25,775 nt of DNA. Origin: an uncultured Clostridia bacterium (GTDB lineage Bacteria > Bacillota > Clostridia > TANB77 > CAG-508). Below are positions 1-7,645 of this stretch, one piece after another. How positions within the stretch are numbered: position 1 is the first letter of the stretch; the number at the start of each line of letters is the position of its first letter. The notes under the pieces were generated by a model. The model searched no databases and had not been told where the DNA came from. It saw only the letters and a list, made by a program, of their open reading frames with translations. The DNA lies in the NCBI GenBank assembly GCA_948805675.1, contig CAQIBN010000017.1:1-25775 (forward strand), read 5' to 3'. A program made the position numbers and the translations under genes.

Positions 1-22
1 TATTACTAATAATCATCTTCAT
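1..22 (-). CDS. Partial gene start, probable GntR/YtrA-family regulator
   Basis: Only seven codons lie in the window, reading MKMIISN from an ATG at 22-20. An AAGGAGGCG ribosome binding site stands five bases upstream and an excellent promoter precedes it. From memory of the family, N-termini like MKIIISNSSxxPIYEQI are typical of YtrA-type GntR repressors, and those genes often sit behind a tight promoter with an inverted-repeat operator, as here. The family assignment is an inference from very few residues; that a gene starts here is well supported by the promoter and the ribosome binding site. Confidence 0.45.
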
Positions 23-35
23 ATTATCGCCTCCT

Positions 36-65
36 TGTTATACAGTATATAACACCATATAACAC
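36..65 (-). promoter_or_regulatory. Candidate operator overlapping the -10 and spacer
   Basis: TGTTATA (36-42) and TATAACA (48-54) form a perfect 7-bp inverted repeat with a 5-bp centre covering the -10. A second TATAACA lies at 58-64, giving a 10-bp-spaced direct repeat ATATAACAC (47-55 and 57-65), one helical turn apart. This suggests a repressor site, probably autoregulatory if the downstream gene is a GntR/YtrA regulator. Confidence 0.6.
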
Positions 66-72
66 TTGTCAA
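44..72 (-). promoter_or_regulatory. Sigma-A promoter, TTGACA-17-TATACT
   Basis: On the minus strand a perfect -35 (TTGACA, 72-67) is followed after 17 bases by TATACT (49-44). The start codon at 22 and its AAGGAGG site lie just downstream, so the leader is short. Confidence 0.85.
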
Positions 73-363
73 TGGTTTTATTAAAATTTTTATTTTGAAG
101 TAATGCCAAAGTATCTATCATTTATGTTATAATTATTTCAATAAACAAATATATAAGAATATAAATAGTTCGAAAAAATTAAATATAAATTCAGTAATGC
201 TCGTATTTTGGCTCTACTTCAATATCTTTTTTGTGAATGTTTTAAAAATGAAGATACTTTACATTTATTTTAGGTAGTACTTAATTATAAGTGTAGGTTA
301 TTATGATATATAAATAAAAATGAAAAAAGTAATTTAAGTTACAATTATGAAAGGATTCAGCAA
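73..363. other. AT-rich intergenic stretch, no gene seen
   Basis: No supported coding region. The only feature at its end is a weak AAAGGAT a few bases before the ATG at 364. Confidence 0.6.
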
Positions 364-582
364 ATGGCACAATATCGTTCCTCGTATCCTTACAGCCACA
401 ACGGTTTTATTTTTGAAATAGATGTTTTAGGCACAATTGAATCAACAAAGAACAACAGAAAACCACAAAAAAAACAACAAATAACTAAAATTGGTAAACC
501 ATATTTTAGAGTGTTCCCTATCTCAAAAGTATGGTTATTTTTGTGTCTAAAAGAAGTGAAGAAGAGAAAAATATACAAATAA
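364..582 (+). CDS. Doubtful small hypothetical protein (72 aa)
   Basis: An ATG with an AAAGGAT about eight bases upstream opens a 72-codon reading frame. The product is basic (lysine-rich from residue 28) with one short hydrophobic patch near residues 52-61, and I recognise no family. The first 25 codons use CGT, TCC, TCG, AGC, CAC and AAC, more GC-rich than the neighbours, which could mean a fragment of a transferred gene. An overlapping minus-strand frame is also open, so this may be chance. It stands alone between two unrelated units. Confidence 0.25.
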   Translation: MAQYRSSYPYSHNGFIFEIDVLGTIESTKNNRKPQKKQQITKIGKPYFRVFPISKVWLFLCLKEVKKRKIYK

Positions 583-731
583 TATTTGTATAAATAAAAT
601 CAATAAAAAATTAATATAATACAATAAAGAGAATTTGATTTCTTATAGGAAGTCAAATTGATAATTATATATAAGTATGTTATTATAGTAAAAGATAAAT
701 AGTAATTTATCTTTATCATTATACACTAAAA

Positions 732-753
732 GACAGGCTATTTCTAGTCTGTC
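732..753 (-). terminator. Rho-independent terminator after the VOC gene
   Basis: GACAGGCTA (732-740) pairs with TAGTCTGTC (745-753) over a TTTC loop, with one G-T pair. Minus-strand transcripts run into TTTTAG. The stem sits nine bases after the VOC stop codon. The other strand also has T-rich DNA beyond it, so it may work both ways. Confidence 0.75.
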
Positions 754-761
754 CTTTAATT

Positions 762-1142
762 TTAACAAGAAATTGTTAATACATTTCCATTGTTATCAAA
801 TATAGCAAATTCATCTTTACCATAAAAAGTTTTATGAAGTTCTTTTGCAATCTTTACTTTATCTTTTAATTCGTTATACATTGCCAAAACATCATTAACA
901 GTTATAAATAGTGTAAATGTTGGTACTATTTTATCAGTTTTTAAAGTTGGATATTCACTAATTAAGTTTTCTTTTTCTTGTAACATTATAGAAATTTTAT
1001 CCTTATTTAAAATAGCAAAATTCAAAGTTTTTCCTTCTTCTGGAACACTTAATACTTTTTTGAAGCCTAATTTTTCTTCATAAAATTTTATTGTTTCCTT
1101 TACATTTTTAACCATAATATTGGTTGTTATTGTTTCATACAT
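762..1142 (-). CDS. VOC (glyoxalase/bleomycin-resistance fold) protein
   Basis: A 126-aa protein with the two beta-alpha-beta-beta-beta halves of the vicinal oxygen chelate superfamily. The first half shows the pattern NIMVKNVKETIKFYEEKLGF (residues 8-27); the second begins FTLFITVNDV (76-85) and ends FAIFDNNGNVLTIS (112-125). Usual VOC metal ligands are not evident: no His in the first strand, and the Glu common near the final strand is replaced in NVLTIS. It may be a binding protein rather than a metal-dependent enzyme; the substrate is unknown. The start is fixed by GGAGGT eight bases upstream. It lies 64 bases downstream of an AraC regulator on the same strand and is probably co-transcribed with it. 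Confidence 0.8.
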   Translation of the reverse strand: MYETITTNIMVKNVKETIKFYEEKLGFKKVLSVPEEGKTLNFAILNKDKISIMLQEKENLISEYPTLKTDKIVPTFTLFITVNDVLAMYNELKDKVKIAKELHKTFYGKDEFAIFDNNGNVLTISC

Positions 1143-1206
1143 ATATTTCTACCTCCAGTATGATTATAATAAAACAATTCAAAATAATATTGTAAAAAAC
1201 AGACAA

Positions 1207-1986
1207 TTATTTATAATCATCTATTATTTTCAATGGAGAAATACCTGTATATCTTTTAATTTCTTTTATAAAGTGAGATTGATCATAAAAACCACAAGAT
1301 AGAGCAATGTCTATTAAATTCATCTTATTCTCTAATATTAAAGTCAAACATAGATGTAATCTTAATATATTTAGTAATACTTTTGGCGATACTCCAAAGT
1401 TTGTTTTGAAAACTCTATATAAGTTTCTCTCGTTATATCCAAATTCCTTTGCAATATCTGTTACACTTTGCTTGTTGGGATTCTCATATATTTTTTCTAC
1501 TATTTTCATAAATGGTATTTCTTTTTGTTCTTTTGTTTTTTGTAATAAATAATGCTTTAAATATTCTATTCTTTCATTTGTATTTTTTAAATCTAATATT
1601 TTATTTATACTAATTTCTTTTTCTATATCGCAAAATTGTATTTGATTATCCATTATTTTATCTGATTCTATATTAAAAAGTAAATAAAATATACTTGGTT
1701 TTAATCTAACTCCCATATAGTCTATGTTTTTATTTAACTGAAAGTTCTCTGTTTCTTTACTAAATCCTGCAAAACAAATTGTATTATTAATAAAATCTAT
1801 TACAATATCAATACAAGCATCTGGCAAAATATTATTAGATATTGTCTTGTCTAATATTTTCTTTGATTTCATTGTCCAAATACACATACAATAATTTTCA
1901 AGTTCTTTTATGTTGTATTCTACATATTCTATATTTTCCTTAAATTCTTTATCTAATAAATATGGTATCTGTTTTGGATAATACAT
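1207..1986 (-). CDS. AraC-family transcriptional regulator
   Basis: A 259-aa regulator. The C-terminus carries two AraC helix-turn-helices: SVTDIAKEFGYNERNLYRVF (174-193) and NLIDIALSCGFYDQSHFIKE (223-242), the second with the usual GFYDQSHF signature and a closing GISPLKI. The N-terminal half resembles the DUF6597-type sensor domain, with LPDACIDIVIDF (54-65) and GVRLKPSIFYLLF (92-104). The ligand cannot be told. AAAGGAA stands about seven bases before the ATG. It starts 36 bases after the upstream membrane-protein gene and ends 64 bases before the VOC gene, which it may control. Confidence 0.88.
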   Translation of the reverse strand: MYYPKQIPYLLDKEFKENIEYVEYNIKELENYCMCIWTMKSKKILDKTISNNILPDACIDIVIDFINNTICFAGFSKETENFQLNKNIDYMGVRLKPSIFYLLFNIESDKIMDNQIQFCDIEKEISINKILDLKNTNERIEYLKHYLLQKTKEQKEIPFMKIVEKIYENPNKQSVTDIAKEFGYNERNLYRVFKTNFGVSPKVLLNILRLHLCLTLILENKMNLIDIALSCGFYDQSHFIKEIKRYTGISPLKIIDDYK

Positions 1987-2022
1987 ATATTGATTCCTTT
2001 CAAAATTGTAATTTGTGTTTAA

Positions 2023-2556
2023 CTATTTAATTTCAAATTCATTTGAATATATATCAATATAACCATTATCATAAACTGGTTTAACTATTCTATATATTCC
2101 ATTAGATAATTTCCCATAATACTTTTCTATATCTAATTTTTGAGTTAATTGTTTATCTTCATTTAATTGATAAGCTATATCAATCCAAGACAAATTATCA
2201 GATATATAGTTTAAATCTTTCCATTCTCCATTAACTTTTTCTTGGACTCTAAATTCAACACCCCAGCCATACTGATTTTCATTATTATCTGTAATAGTTA
2301 TTGAAATACTTTCTGGCTTTATTGTTGTATTATCAACTTTTATTATAACATTGTTTGGATTTCGATTAGATTTTATATTACTTTGTCCTTGATTTGTAGT
2401 GTCAACAGGATTAGAACTAATATTTTCAACTGTAAATTTAAAATCTTCTCTATCTGTAACACTTTTTTCAACTACTTTATATACAACAACTATTCCAATA
2501 ACTATAATCAATACTGCAATTAAAATTCCAATAATCACTTTCTTATTCTTACTCAT
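2023..2556 (-). CDS. Membrane-anchored Ig-like protein (Big_14-like)
   Basis: About 177 aa. A lysine-rich start is followed by one strong transmembrane helix (VIIGILIAVLIIVIGIVVVY, about residues 8-27), then a polar linker and a C-terminal beta-rich domain facing outside. The pattern, an opening strand SISITITDNN, then a basic KVNGEWKDL motif, then YYGKLSNGIYRIVKPV near the end, matches the bacterial Ig-like family often found in Firmicutes lipoproteins and surface proteins. The function is unknown. I prefer the ATG at 2556; a GTG at 2565 is also possible, preceded by AAAGGT. It lies between the RhuM-Fic gene (76 bases upstream) and the AraC gene (36 bases downstream). Confidence 0.7.
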   Translation of the reverse strand: MSKNKKVIIGILIAVLIIVIGIVVVYKVVEKSVTDREDFKFTVENISSNPVDTTNQGQSNIKSNRNPNNVIIKVDNTTIKPESISITITDNNENQYGWGVEFRVQEKVNGEWKDLNYISDNLSWIDIAYQLNEDKQLTQKLDIEKYYGKLSNGIYRIVKPVYDNGYIDIYSNEFEIK

Positions 2557-2632
2557 TTTTACCACCGATTTAACCTTTCATTTTATAATTTCATCATAGT
2601 GACAGCTTGTAATTTATCGAGCAGATGTAATC

Positions 2633-3580
2633 TTAATCATTGTTCAAAAAATTCATCACTAAGTCTATTATTACATCCTTTTCTTTTGGATTTGATTCTG
2701 CTATTAATAAAGTTAGTGCTGCTAAAGTATTGTTGTCTATCGTTTGCTTTCCACCTTTGTATAATATTCCATAAAAATTCAAAAAATATATAAATAATGT
2801 TGCTGCAATTCTTTTATTTCCATCTGCAAATACATGATTTTTTACAATTAGATATAAAAAGTTTGCTCCTTTTTCTTCAATACTTTTATAGATATCTTGT
2901 CCACCAAAACTTTGATAAATATTACCTATAATTGACTCTAATCCTTTATCTCGTTCTACTGCAAATAATGAACTTTCCTCATTAAATCTTAACTTATTTA
3001 TAACTTGTACACATTCATTATATTCAATTTTTCTCTCATCTATATTTCCATCTATTTTCTTTAGTGTTCTATGGTCATAATCATCTAGTAAATCTAATGC
3101 TTTTGAATAATCTCCAATTACTTTTAAAATTTCCTTTGCATCATTTCCTTCTAGTCTTTCATCAATTCGATTTGCTATGTCTATTAATTTTATCGTCTTT
3201 TCTAAATATTCTAATCTTCTTTGATTTACAGCATATCCTTTTAGCATATAGTCTTTTAATATTTTAGTAGCCCATTTTCTAAATAAAATACCATTTTGTG
3301 ATTTTACACGATATCCAACAGATATAATCATATCTAAATTATAATAATTAGTTGGCTTATCAGAAAATTCGGAATTTCCGAATTTAGTCATTGTTTCTAT
3401 TTCTACTAATTCTCCTTCTTTATATATATTCTTTATATGTTCATTAATAGTAGATTTAGCTTTTTCAAATAACTTTGACATTTGCTCTTGTGTAAGCCAT
3501 ACTGTTTCATCTTTTAAATTAACTTCTAATTTTACTTCTTGATTTTCAAATAAAATAATTTCATTCTTTTTTTCGTCCAT
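2633..3580 (-). CDS. RhuM-Fic fusion protein
   Basis: A 315-aa protein with two recognisable parts. The N-terminal third is a RhuM (virulence-associated) domain, with KFGNSEFSDKPTNYYNLD (66-83), then IISVGYRVKSQNGILFRKWA (85-104). The C-terminal part is a Fic/Doc fold with the core HVFADGNKR (249-257). Fic enzymes usually transfer AMP or phosphate from nucleotides to protein hydroxyls; the core His, Asp/Glu, Gly-Asn and Arg are present, but the Pro usual after the His is Val and the ANK/GNK form is Doc-like. No clear S/TxxxE(G/N) inhibitory helix was found. AAAGGATG lies eight bases before the ATG. It neighbours a recombinase, so it is probably accessory, a toxin-like or defence-related gene. 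Its CGG at 3380 is out of frame (TTC GGA) and causes no break. Confidence 0.85.
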   Translation of the reverse strand: MDEKKNEIILFENQEVKLEVNLKDETVWLTQEQMSKLFEKAKSTINEHIKNIYKEGELVEIETMTKFGNSEFSDKPTNYYNLDMIISVGYRVKSQNGILFRKWATKILKDYMLKGYAVNQRRLEYLEKTIKLIDIANRIDERLEGNDAKEILKVIGDYSKALDLLDDYDHRTLKKIDGNIDERKIEYNECVQVINKLRFNEESSLFAVERDKGLESIIGNIYQSFGGQDIYKSIEEKGANFLYLIVKNHVFADGNKRIAATLFIYFLNFYGILYKGGKQTIDNNTLAALTLLIAESNPKEKDVIIDLVMNFLNND

Positions 3581-3671
3581 AAGAACACATCCTTTTTCAA
3601 TAAATTTTAGTCCTTATTACATTTATTACTACTTATCTTTCTTTATTTATCATTGTTGAACTATTGTTTGC

Positions 3672-3700
3672 ATTTTATATTACATTTACCTACTTGTCAA
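3672..3700 (-). promoter_or_regulatory. Promoter for the RhuM-Fic unit, TTGACA-17-TAAAAT
   Basis: On the minus strand TTGACA (3700-3695) and TAAAAT (3677-3672) are 17 bases apart. The leader to the ATG at 3580 is about 85 bases. The same arrangement, with similar bases around it, recurs upstream of the ferredoxin gene at 5964-5992. Confidence 0.7.
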
Positions 3701-3714
3701 TGATTTTCGTAATT

Positions 3715-4710
3715 TTATCCAATATATTTTCTATGTGAAATCTTAACATTATTTTGATTTACCATTGCATAATGCATCGTTGTATCTATTTTGATGTATC
3801 CTAATAATTTTTGAACTTGCTCGACAGGCATACCTTTGTCAATAGCCATAGTAGCCATTGTTCTTCTAAATTTATGTGGATGTACTTTATTTATATTTGC
3901 TTCTCTTCCTAAATTTCTAATAGCAATTTCAATCCCTGATATTCCTAATCTGTTATAAGGTTTTATAAGCGATACAAATAATGCTTCATTGTTATCTGTT
4001 CTTGTGTCCAAATATTTCTTTATATACATTTTGCTTTTAGCACTGAAATAAACTTCTCTTTCACTATTCCCTTTTCCTAAAACAATGCAACTTCTTTCTT
4101 GAAAATTCATATCAGCTATATTTAATCTAGTAAGTTCTCCAACTCTCATACCAGTTGATATTAATAGTTCTAATATTGCTAAATCTCTTACATTTGAGCA
4201 AGTATCTCTTAACTTTTCTAAGTTCTCATCTGTAAATGTTTCTTTAACCTTTTTAGTTGCTTTTACTTTATGAATCCTCCTAACTGGACTTTTAACAATA
4301 TAATCCTCGTTTTCTAACCATGCAAAGAAACTTGATAATGTCCTTCTTATATTATCTATTGTTACCATACCTGCATTTGAATTACTTTTATAATCTGCTA
4401 AATAATTCCTTAATATTTCAGTAGTAATTTCATCTATTGGAAGATTTATTGTATCTAGCATTTTGGTTATATTATCTTTATAGTAATTTAAAGTTCTAGT
4501 AGAACATCCCTCAATTTCTTTAGAGGATATAAATTTATTTAATATATCTGTATTATTCTTTAGTATTTCTTGTTTTTTAGTTTGTTCTATCCTTTCGATT
4601 TGATAATTTAAGCATATTTCTGTGAGTATTTCTTTTAATTTTATTCTTTGGTTATTGTCTAAAAAATTTTCTGTTGTATTAATTACTTTTTCTACAAATA
4701 ATTCTCTCAT
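3715..4710 (-). CDS. Tyrosine recombinase (XerC/D-like integrase)
   Basis: A 331-aa phage-integrase-type recombinase. A SAM-like core-binding domain spans about residues 55-140 and the catalytic domain follows. Visible catalytic residues are Arg189 (TGMRVGEL), Lys213 (LGKGNSER), His279 and Arg282 (HPHKFRRT) and the Tyr314 nucleophile (TTMHYA). The fifth position, normally His in LLGH, is Tyr305 (LLGY), an unusual change that could weaken catalysis. A strong AAGGAGGT precedes the ATG by seven bases. The family, with its NNVKxSHRKYIG tail, is common as a single gene in gut Clostridia. It is followed by an accessory block, but I could not identify attachment sites. Confidence 0.9.
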   Translation of the reverse strand: MRELFVEKVINTTENFLDNNQRIKLKEILTEICLNYQIERIEQTKKQEILKNNTDILNKFISSKEIEGCSTRTLNYYKDNITKMLDTINLPIDEITTEILRNYLADYKSNSNAGMVTIDNIRRTLSSFFAWLENEDYIVKSPVRRIHKVKATKKVKETFTDENLEKLRDTCSNVRDLAILELLISTGMRVGELTRLNIADMNFQERSCIVLGKGNSEREVYFSAKSKMYIKKYLDTRTDNNEALFVSLIKPYNRLGISGIEIAIRNLGREANINKVHPHKFRRTMATMAIDKGMPVEQVQKLLGYIKIDTTMHYAMVNQNNVKISHRKYIG

Positions 4711-5019
4711 GACAATTACCTCCTTACATTTTTTACTTAATAGTCTGCAATATATAGAACTTTACCTATATTATACAATATTTTGTTTTACATAATGTTA
4801 ACTTGAGATTAATTTTAGAAAAAATAATTTGCAATATACAAAAATTACAATAAAAAAGCAAGTATATTTTTAACTAATATACCTACTTAAAAAATTATAT
4901 GTTTTTTATTTATTTTATATAAAATCTTAAACTCAATCTCAGCGACAACTTACTATTTATCTTTCTATCTTTTTATGCAATAAATTTCATTACTTTTCTA
5001 AATATTTTAATTATATAAT
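4711..5019. other. Intergenic stretch between recombinase and BclA-like gene
   Basis: It holds the upstream region of the recombinase (a TATAAT-like box on the minus strand near 4779, without a convincing -35) and the terminator at 4856-4888. No coding region is supported. Confidence 0.5.
4856..4888 (-). terminator. Probable terminator for the BclA-like gene
   Basis: A 12-bp stem with two mismatches (4856-4867 with 4877-4888) is followed on the minus strand by GCTTTTTTATT. It lies about 130 bases past the stop at 5020. Confidence 0.55.
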
Positions 5020-5544
5020 TTATTTTATTTTTATAATATCTAAATTTGGTTGTAATAATTCAATTACTGTGCCAGAATTATTTTTCACTCTTAAAATATC
5101 ACCACTGTCTGCTTTAATTATCACTGCAAAATGTAAATTAACAGTTTGATAAGCATTTGTAACCGTTTCTCCAACAGTTGTACCATATACTGTTGCATTA
5201 TTATGTTCCAAATAAACTGATAATGTTGCTTCTTTTCCTGTTGATGGTGGCTCATAAACAGTTGTATTAAATTGAATATAATAATTTCCAGCCTGATTAA
5301 TTATGAAATCTGATGTTCCTTCTTGATGTGTTATATCATTCTTTTCTACAACTCTATTTGTATCGAAAGTAATATATCCACCTTCTTGTACATTTTCTGG
5401 TGCATAATTAAAACTATTTATATGTGCAGAATTATTAGATACTACTATTGTTAAAATAAGATTCCATATTAGTAATATAAAAATTAGACTAATACTAATT
5501 ATAAAATAACATATATTATTACAATTTGTTTTACAACAACTCAA
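5020..5544 (-). CDS. BclA/C1q-TNF-like membrane-anchored surface protein
   Basis: About 174 aa. A Cys-rich start (LSCCKTNCNNIC) is followed by a single hydrophobic helix (about residues 13-37), giving a type II membrane protein. The rest resembles the jelly-roll C-terminal domain of BclA-type exosporium proteins: GYITFDTN, then NDITHQEGTSDFIINQAGNYYIQF, then a closing LLQPNLDIIKI. BclA relatives carry long collagen-like GXT repeats before this domain; here there are none. The start is taken as TTG at 5544 because AGAGGTGA lies ideally upstream; a GTG at 5553 is part of that ribosome binding site. The in-strand CGG at 5165 is out of frame (ACG GTT) and harmless. Function is unknown, probably at the cell or spore surface. 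Confidence 0.7.
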   Translation of the reverse strand: MSCCKTNCNNICYFIISISLIFILLIWNLILTIVVSNNSAHINSFNYAPENVQEGGYITFDTNRVVEKNDITHQEGTSDFIINQAGNYYIQFNTTVYEPPSTGKEATLSVYLEHNNATVYGTTVGETVTNAYQTVNLHFAVIIKADSGDILRVKNNSGTVIELLQPNLDIIKIK

Positions 5545-5613
5545 TCTTCTCACCTCTTATTATAATATACACAAGAAGATTATTTGGTTCTATCTTACTT
5601 GAAATTCATTAAA

Positions 5614-5799
5614 TTATAATATTAATGCTTTTTTAGGACAAAAGTTAGAACATTTACCACATCTTATACATTTATTATGATTTATTTTAGGTGCTTCAAA
5701 ATCTTTTTGAGTTAATGCTCCTACTGGACATACATCTAAAGCTGGACATTTATGATTTTGAGGACATTTTTCTATTATTATTTTTAATTTTTTATCCAT
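5614..5799 (-). CDS. Small 4Fe-4S ferredoxin-like protein
   Basis: A 61-aa protein with seven cysteines. The C-terminal set C44xxC47xxC50xxxC54P is a classic 4Fe-4S motif. The N-terminal set C12, C18, C24P is widely spaced (CPQNHKCPALDVCPVGAL) and lacks a fourth ligand, so it may share ligands or hold a single complete cluster. Proteins with this CPQNHxCPAxxVCPVxAL start are common in anaerobic Firmicutes. The role is presumably electron transfer; the partner is unknown. AAGGAG stands eight bases before the ATG. It is transcribed from a promoter at 5964-5992, with a long leader of about 160 bases. Confidence 0.85.
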   Translation of the reverse strand: MDKKLKIIIEKCPQNHKCPALDVCPVGALTQKDFEAPKINHNKCIRCGKCSNFCPKKALIL

Positions 5800-5963
5800 T
5801 AATTTTTCTCCTTATTTATATACTTACTTATTACCAAAATAGTTTAACTATCTATATTTATATACTTTAATAATAATGTTTTAATTTATTTTTTTAATAG
5901 TTTGGTTTTCTTGTATAGAATTTATTTTTTAATATTTATCTTTACAACAAAACCGTTGTTCGT

Positions 5964-5992
5964 ATTTTATATTATGTTTTTTTATTTGTCAA
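5964..5992 (-). promoter_or_regulatory. Promoter for the ferredoxin gene, TTGACA-17-TAAAAT
   Basis: On the minus strand TTGACA (5992-5987) and TAAAAT (5969-5964) are 17 bases apart. Apart from the leader there is no gene between this and the ATG at 5799. Confidence 0.7.
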
Positions 5993-6028
5993 TGTTTTTT
6001 ATGATTTTATAAAATTTTTTTAGCTTAA

Positions 6029-6077
6029 AATTGCACTTAGTCAGAAACTTGCATTTAACTTTTCATAATTGCACTTA
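6029..6077. repeat. Direct repeat AATTGCACTTA, two copies
   Basis: AATTGCACTTA occurs at 6029-6039 and 6067-6077, with a weaker TTGCATTTA between. This is the only structure in the 5993-6229 intergenic stretch between the divergent ferredoxin and yebC genes. It could be a regulatory site or chance. Confidence 0.4.
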
Positions 6078-6229
6078 CTTTGTAAATTGACGTTTTATAA
6101 AATTTTCCTTTGTGTGAAAGTTTATGTTATTTTAAAAAAGTACTACCCAAACTTAAAATAATATGATACAATATTTCGGAATAAAATAATCAAAATTTGT
6201 GTGCAATTATTTTATATAATAGAAACTCT

Positions 6230-6257
6230 TTGCATTAGTTACACTTTACTTTATAAT
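6230..6257 (+). promoter_or_regulatory. Candidate yebC promoter, TTGCAT-16-TATAAT
   Basis: TTGCAT (6230-6235) and a perfect TATAAT (6252-6257) are 16 bases apart, about 85 bases before the yebC ATG. Confidence 0.55.
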
Positions 6258-6283
6258 AGAGATTTCCTATTATATAAAATAGG
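6252..6283 (+). promoter_or_regulatory. Overlapping dyads at the yebC promoter
   Basis: TATAATAG (6252-6259) pairs with CTATTATA (6267-6274). CCTATT (6266-6271) pairs with AATAGG (6278-6283). The two stems share bases and exclude each other, and the first covers the -10. This could be an operator or a small leader-RNA switch. Confidence 0.4.
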
Positions 6284-6343
6284 TATAAATATAACCTTGA
6301 AAAAGGCTTAAATATTATAAAAAATAAAAAGGAGGAATTAACC

Positions 6344-7069
6344 ATGTCAGGACATTCAAAATGGCATAACATTCAAGCAAAAAAAGGTAAAGCAGATGCT
6401 GCAAGAGGAAAAATATTTACTAAATTAGGAAGAGAATTATTAGTGGCAGTAAAACAAGGAGGACCAGATCCTGCTGGTAATTCTAAATTAAAAGATGTAA
6501 TTGCAAAATGTAAAGCTGCAAATATGCCTAATGATACTATTAATAATGCAATAAAAAAAGCTGTAGGTTCAACAGATTCAGCAAACTATGAAGAAGTAAT
6601 TTATGAAGGATATGGACCAAATGGAGTTGCTGTAATAGTAGAAGGAAGTACAGATAACAAAAATAGAACAGCAGCAGATGTTAGACATGCATTTGATAAA
6701 TCTGGTGGAAATTTAGGAACAACAGGATGTGTATCTTATTTATTTAACAAAAAAGGTGTAATTGTTATAGATAAAACTGTTGTTAATATGTCAGAAGATG
6801 ATTTAATGCTACTTGCAATAGATAGTGGAGCAGAAGATTTTCAAACAGAAGAAGAGATATATCAAATTACAACAGCTCCAGAGGACTTTTCAGTTGTTCG
6901 TGAAAAATTAGAAACACAAGGATTAGAATTCTTAGAAGCAGAAGTACAAATGATTCCAACAACATATGTAGCATTAGATGAAAAAGGTGAATCAAAAATG
7001 CAAAGATTAATAGACATGTTAGACGATTTAGATGATGTTACAAATGTTTATCATAATTGGGAAGAATAA
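6344..7069 (+). CDS. yebC: YebC/PmpR-family protein
   Basis: A 241-aa protein of normal family length with the canonical start MSGHSKWHNIQAKKGKADAA and the conserved stretches FTKLGRELLVAVKQGGPDP and YEGYGPNGVAVIVEG. The family has three domains and was long called a transcriptional regulator; some members are now linked to relief of ribosome stalling during translation. That is notable next to the recoding seen in this genome, though the link is only an inference. AGGAGG stands eight bases before the ATG. It has its own promoter and terminator and contains no CGG. Confidence 0.97.
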   Translation: MSGHSKWHNIQAKKGKADAARGKIFTKLGRELLVAVKQGGPDPAGNSKLKDVIAKCKAANMPNDTINNAIKKAVGSTDSANYEEVIYEGYGPNGVAVIVEGSTDNKNRTAADVRHAFDKSGGNLGTTGCVSYLFNKKGVIVIDKTVVNMSEDDLMLLAIDSGAEDFQTEEEIYQITTAPEDFSVVREKLETQGLEFLEAEVQMIPTTYVALDEKGESKMQRLIDMLDDLDDVTNVYHNWEE

Positions 7070-7077
7070 AATTATAT

Positions 7078-7119
7078 AAAAAAGAAGTTGATAATTTTTA
7101 AATTATTACCTTCTTTTTT
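7078..7119 (+). terminator. Terminator after yebC
   Basis: A 20-bp stem with one mismatch (7078-7097 with 7100-7119) has flanking A and T runs and ends in TTTTTTATTTTT, just after the yebC stop. The A-run/T-run symmetry would let it work both ways. Confidence 0.85.
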
Positions 7120-7228
7120 ATTTTTAGTAAAATAGAATTATAAATTTCATTAAACCAAAATGCTTCTTTTAATATTGCTAATTTAATAATATTGTAAAAA
7201 CAATTAATTTCATTTTATATAATAATTA

Positions 7229-7642
7229 TTATTCACATATTACAATATCAATAATTTCTATTATTGGTATTTTTAATCCATTTATTAACATTATTATCTT
7301 ATTATATTTATCAATTTTTCTTACATTACCTGTTATGGTTTGATATTTTCCTCCCAATTTTTTACTATCTGGGATAAAATATGTAATTGTAACTTTTGGA
7401 TTACTACTTATTTGGTTGTTAATACAAATAATCTTCTTATTTAAAGTATGTTTTAATTCTTCATCTAGTTCTATTCTATCTTGTGTTATTCTTGTTGTTT
7501 CTTTTATAGCTTCATCATACCCAGTAAGTGCTGAAAAAGGTGCAAATTGGACTGCTCTATTTTCTAAACTCATTTGTTTATGAATTTTTGATATATGATG
7601 CTCTAAATTTATAATATCATTATATTTATTTTGGTTATTCAT
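7229..7642 (-). CDS. YolD-like protein
   Basis: A 137-aa protein with the YolD-like signature MSLENRAVQFAPFSALTGYD (24-43) and a following EAIKETTRIT. YolD-like genes in Firmicutes sit directly after Y-family polymerase genes (UvrX/UmuC type) and are viewed as accessory factors of damage-induced polymerases, perhaps UmuD-like in role. Here it follows the polymerase stop by three bases, with AAGGAGGT inside the end of the polymerase gene about 13 bases before the ATG, so the two are one operon. I found no clear terminator after it. Confidence 0.88.
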   Translation of the reverse strand: MNNQNKYNDIINLEHHISKIHKQMSLENRAVQFAPFSALTGYDEAIKETTRITQDRIELDEELKHTLNKKIICINNQISSNPKVTITYFIPDSKKLGGKYQTITGNVRKIDKYNKIIMLINGLKIPIIEIIDIVICE

Positions 7643-7645
7643 TTT

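Noticed and set aside
390..578. Minus-strand ORF opposite the 72-aa plus-strand ORF
   Set aside because: No ribosome binding site or recognisable domain; mirror of AT-rich DNA.
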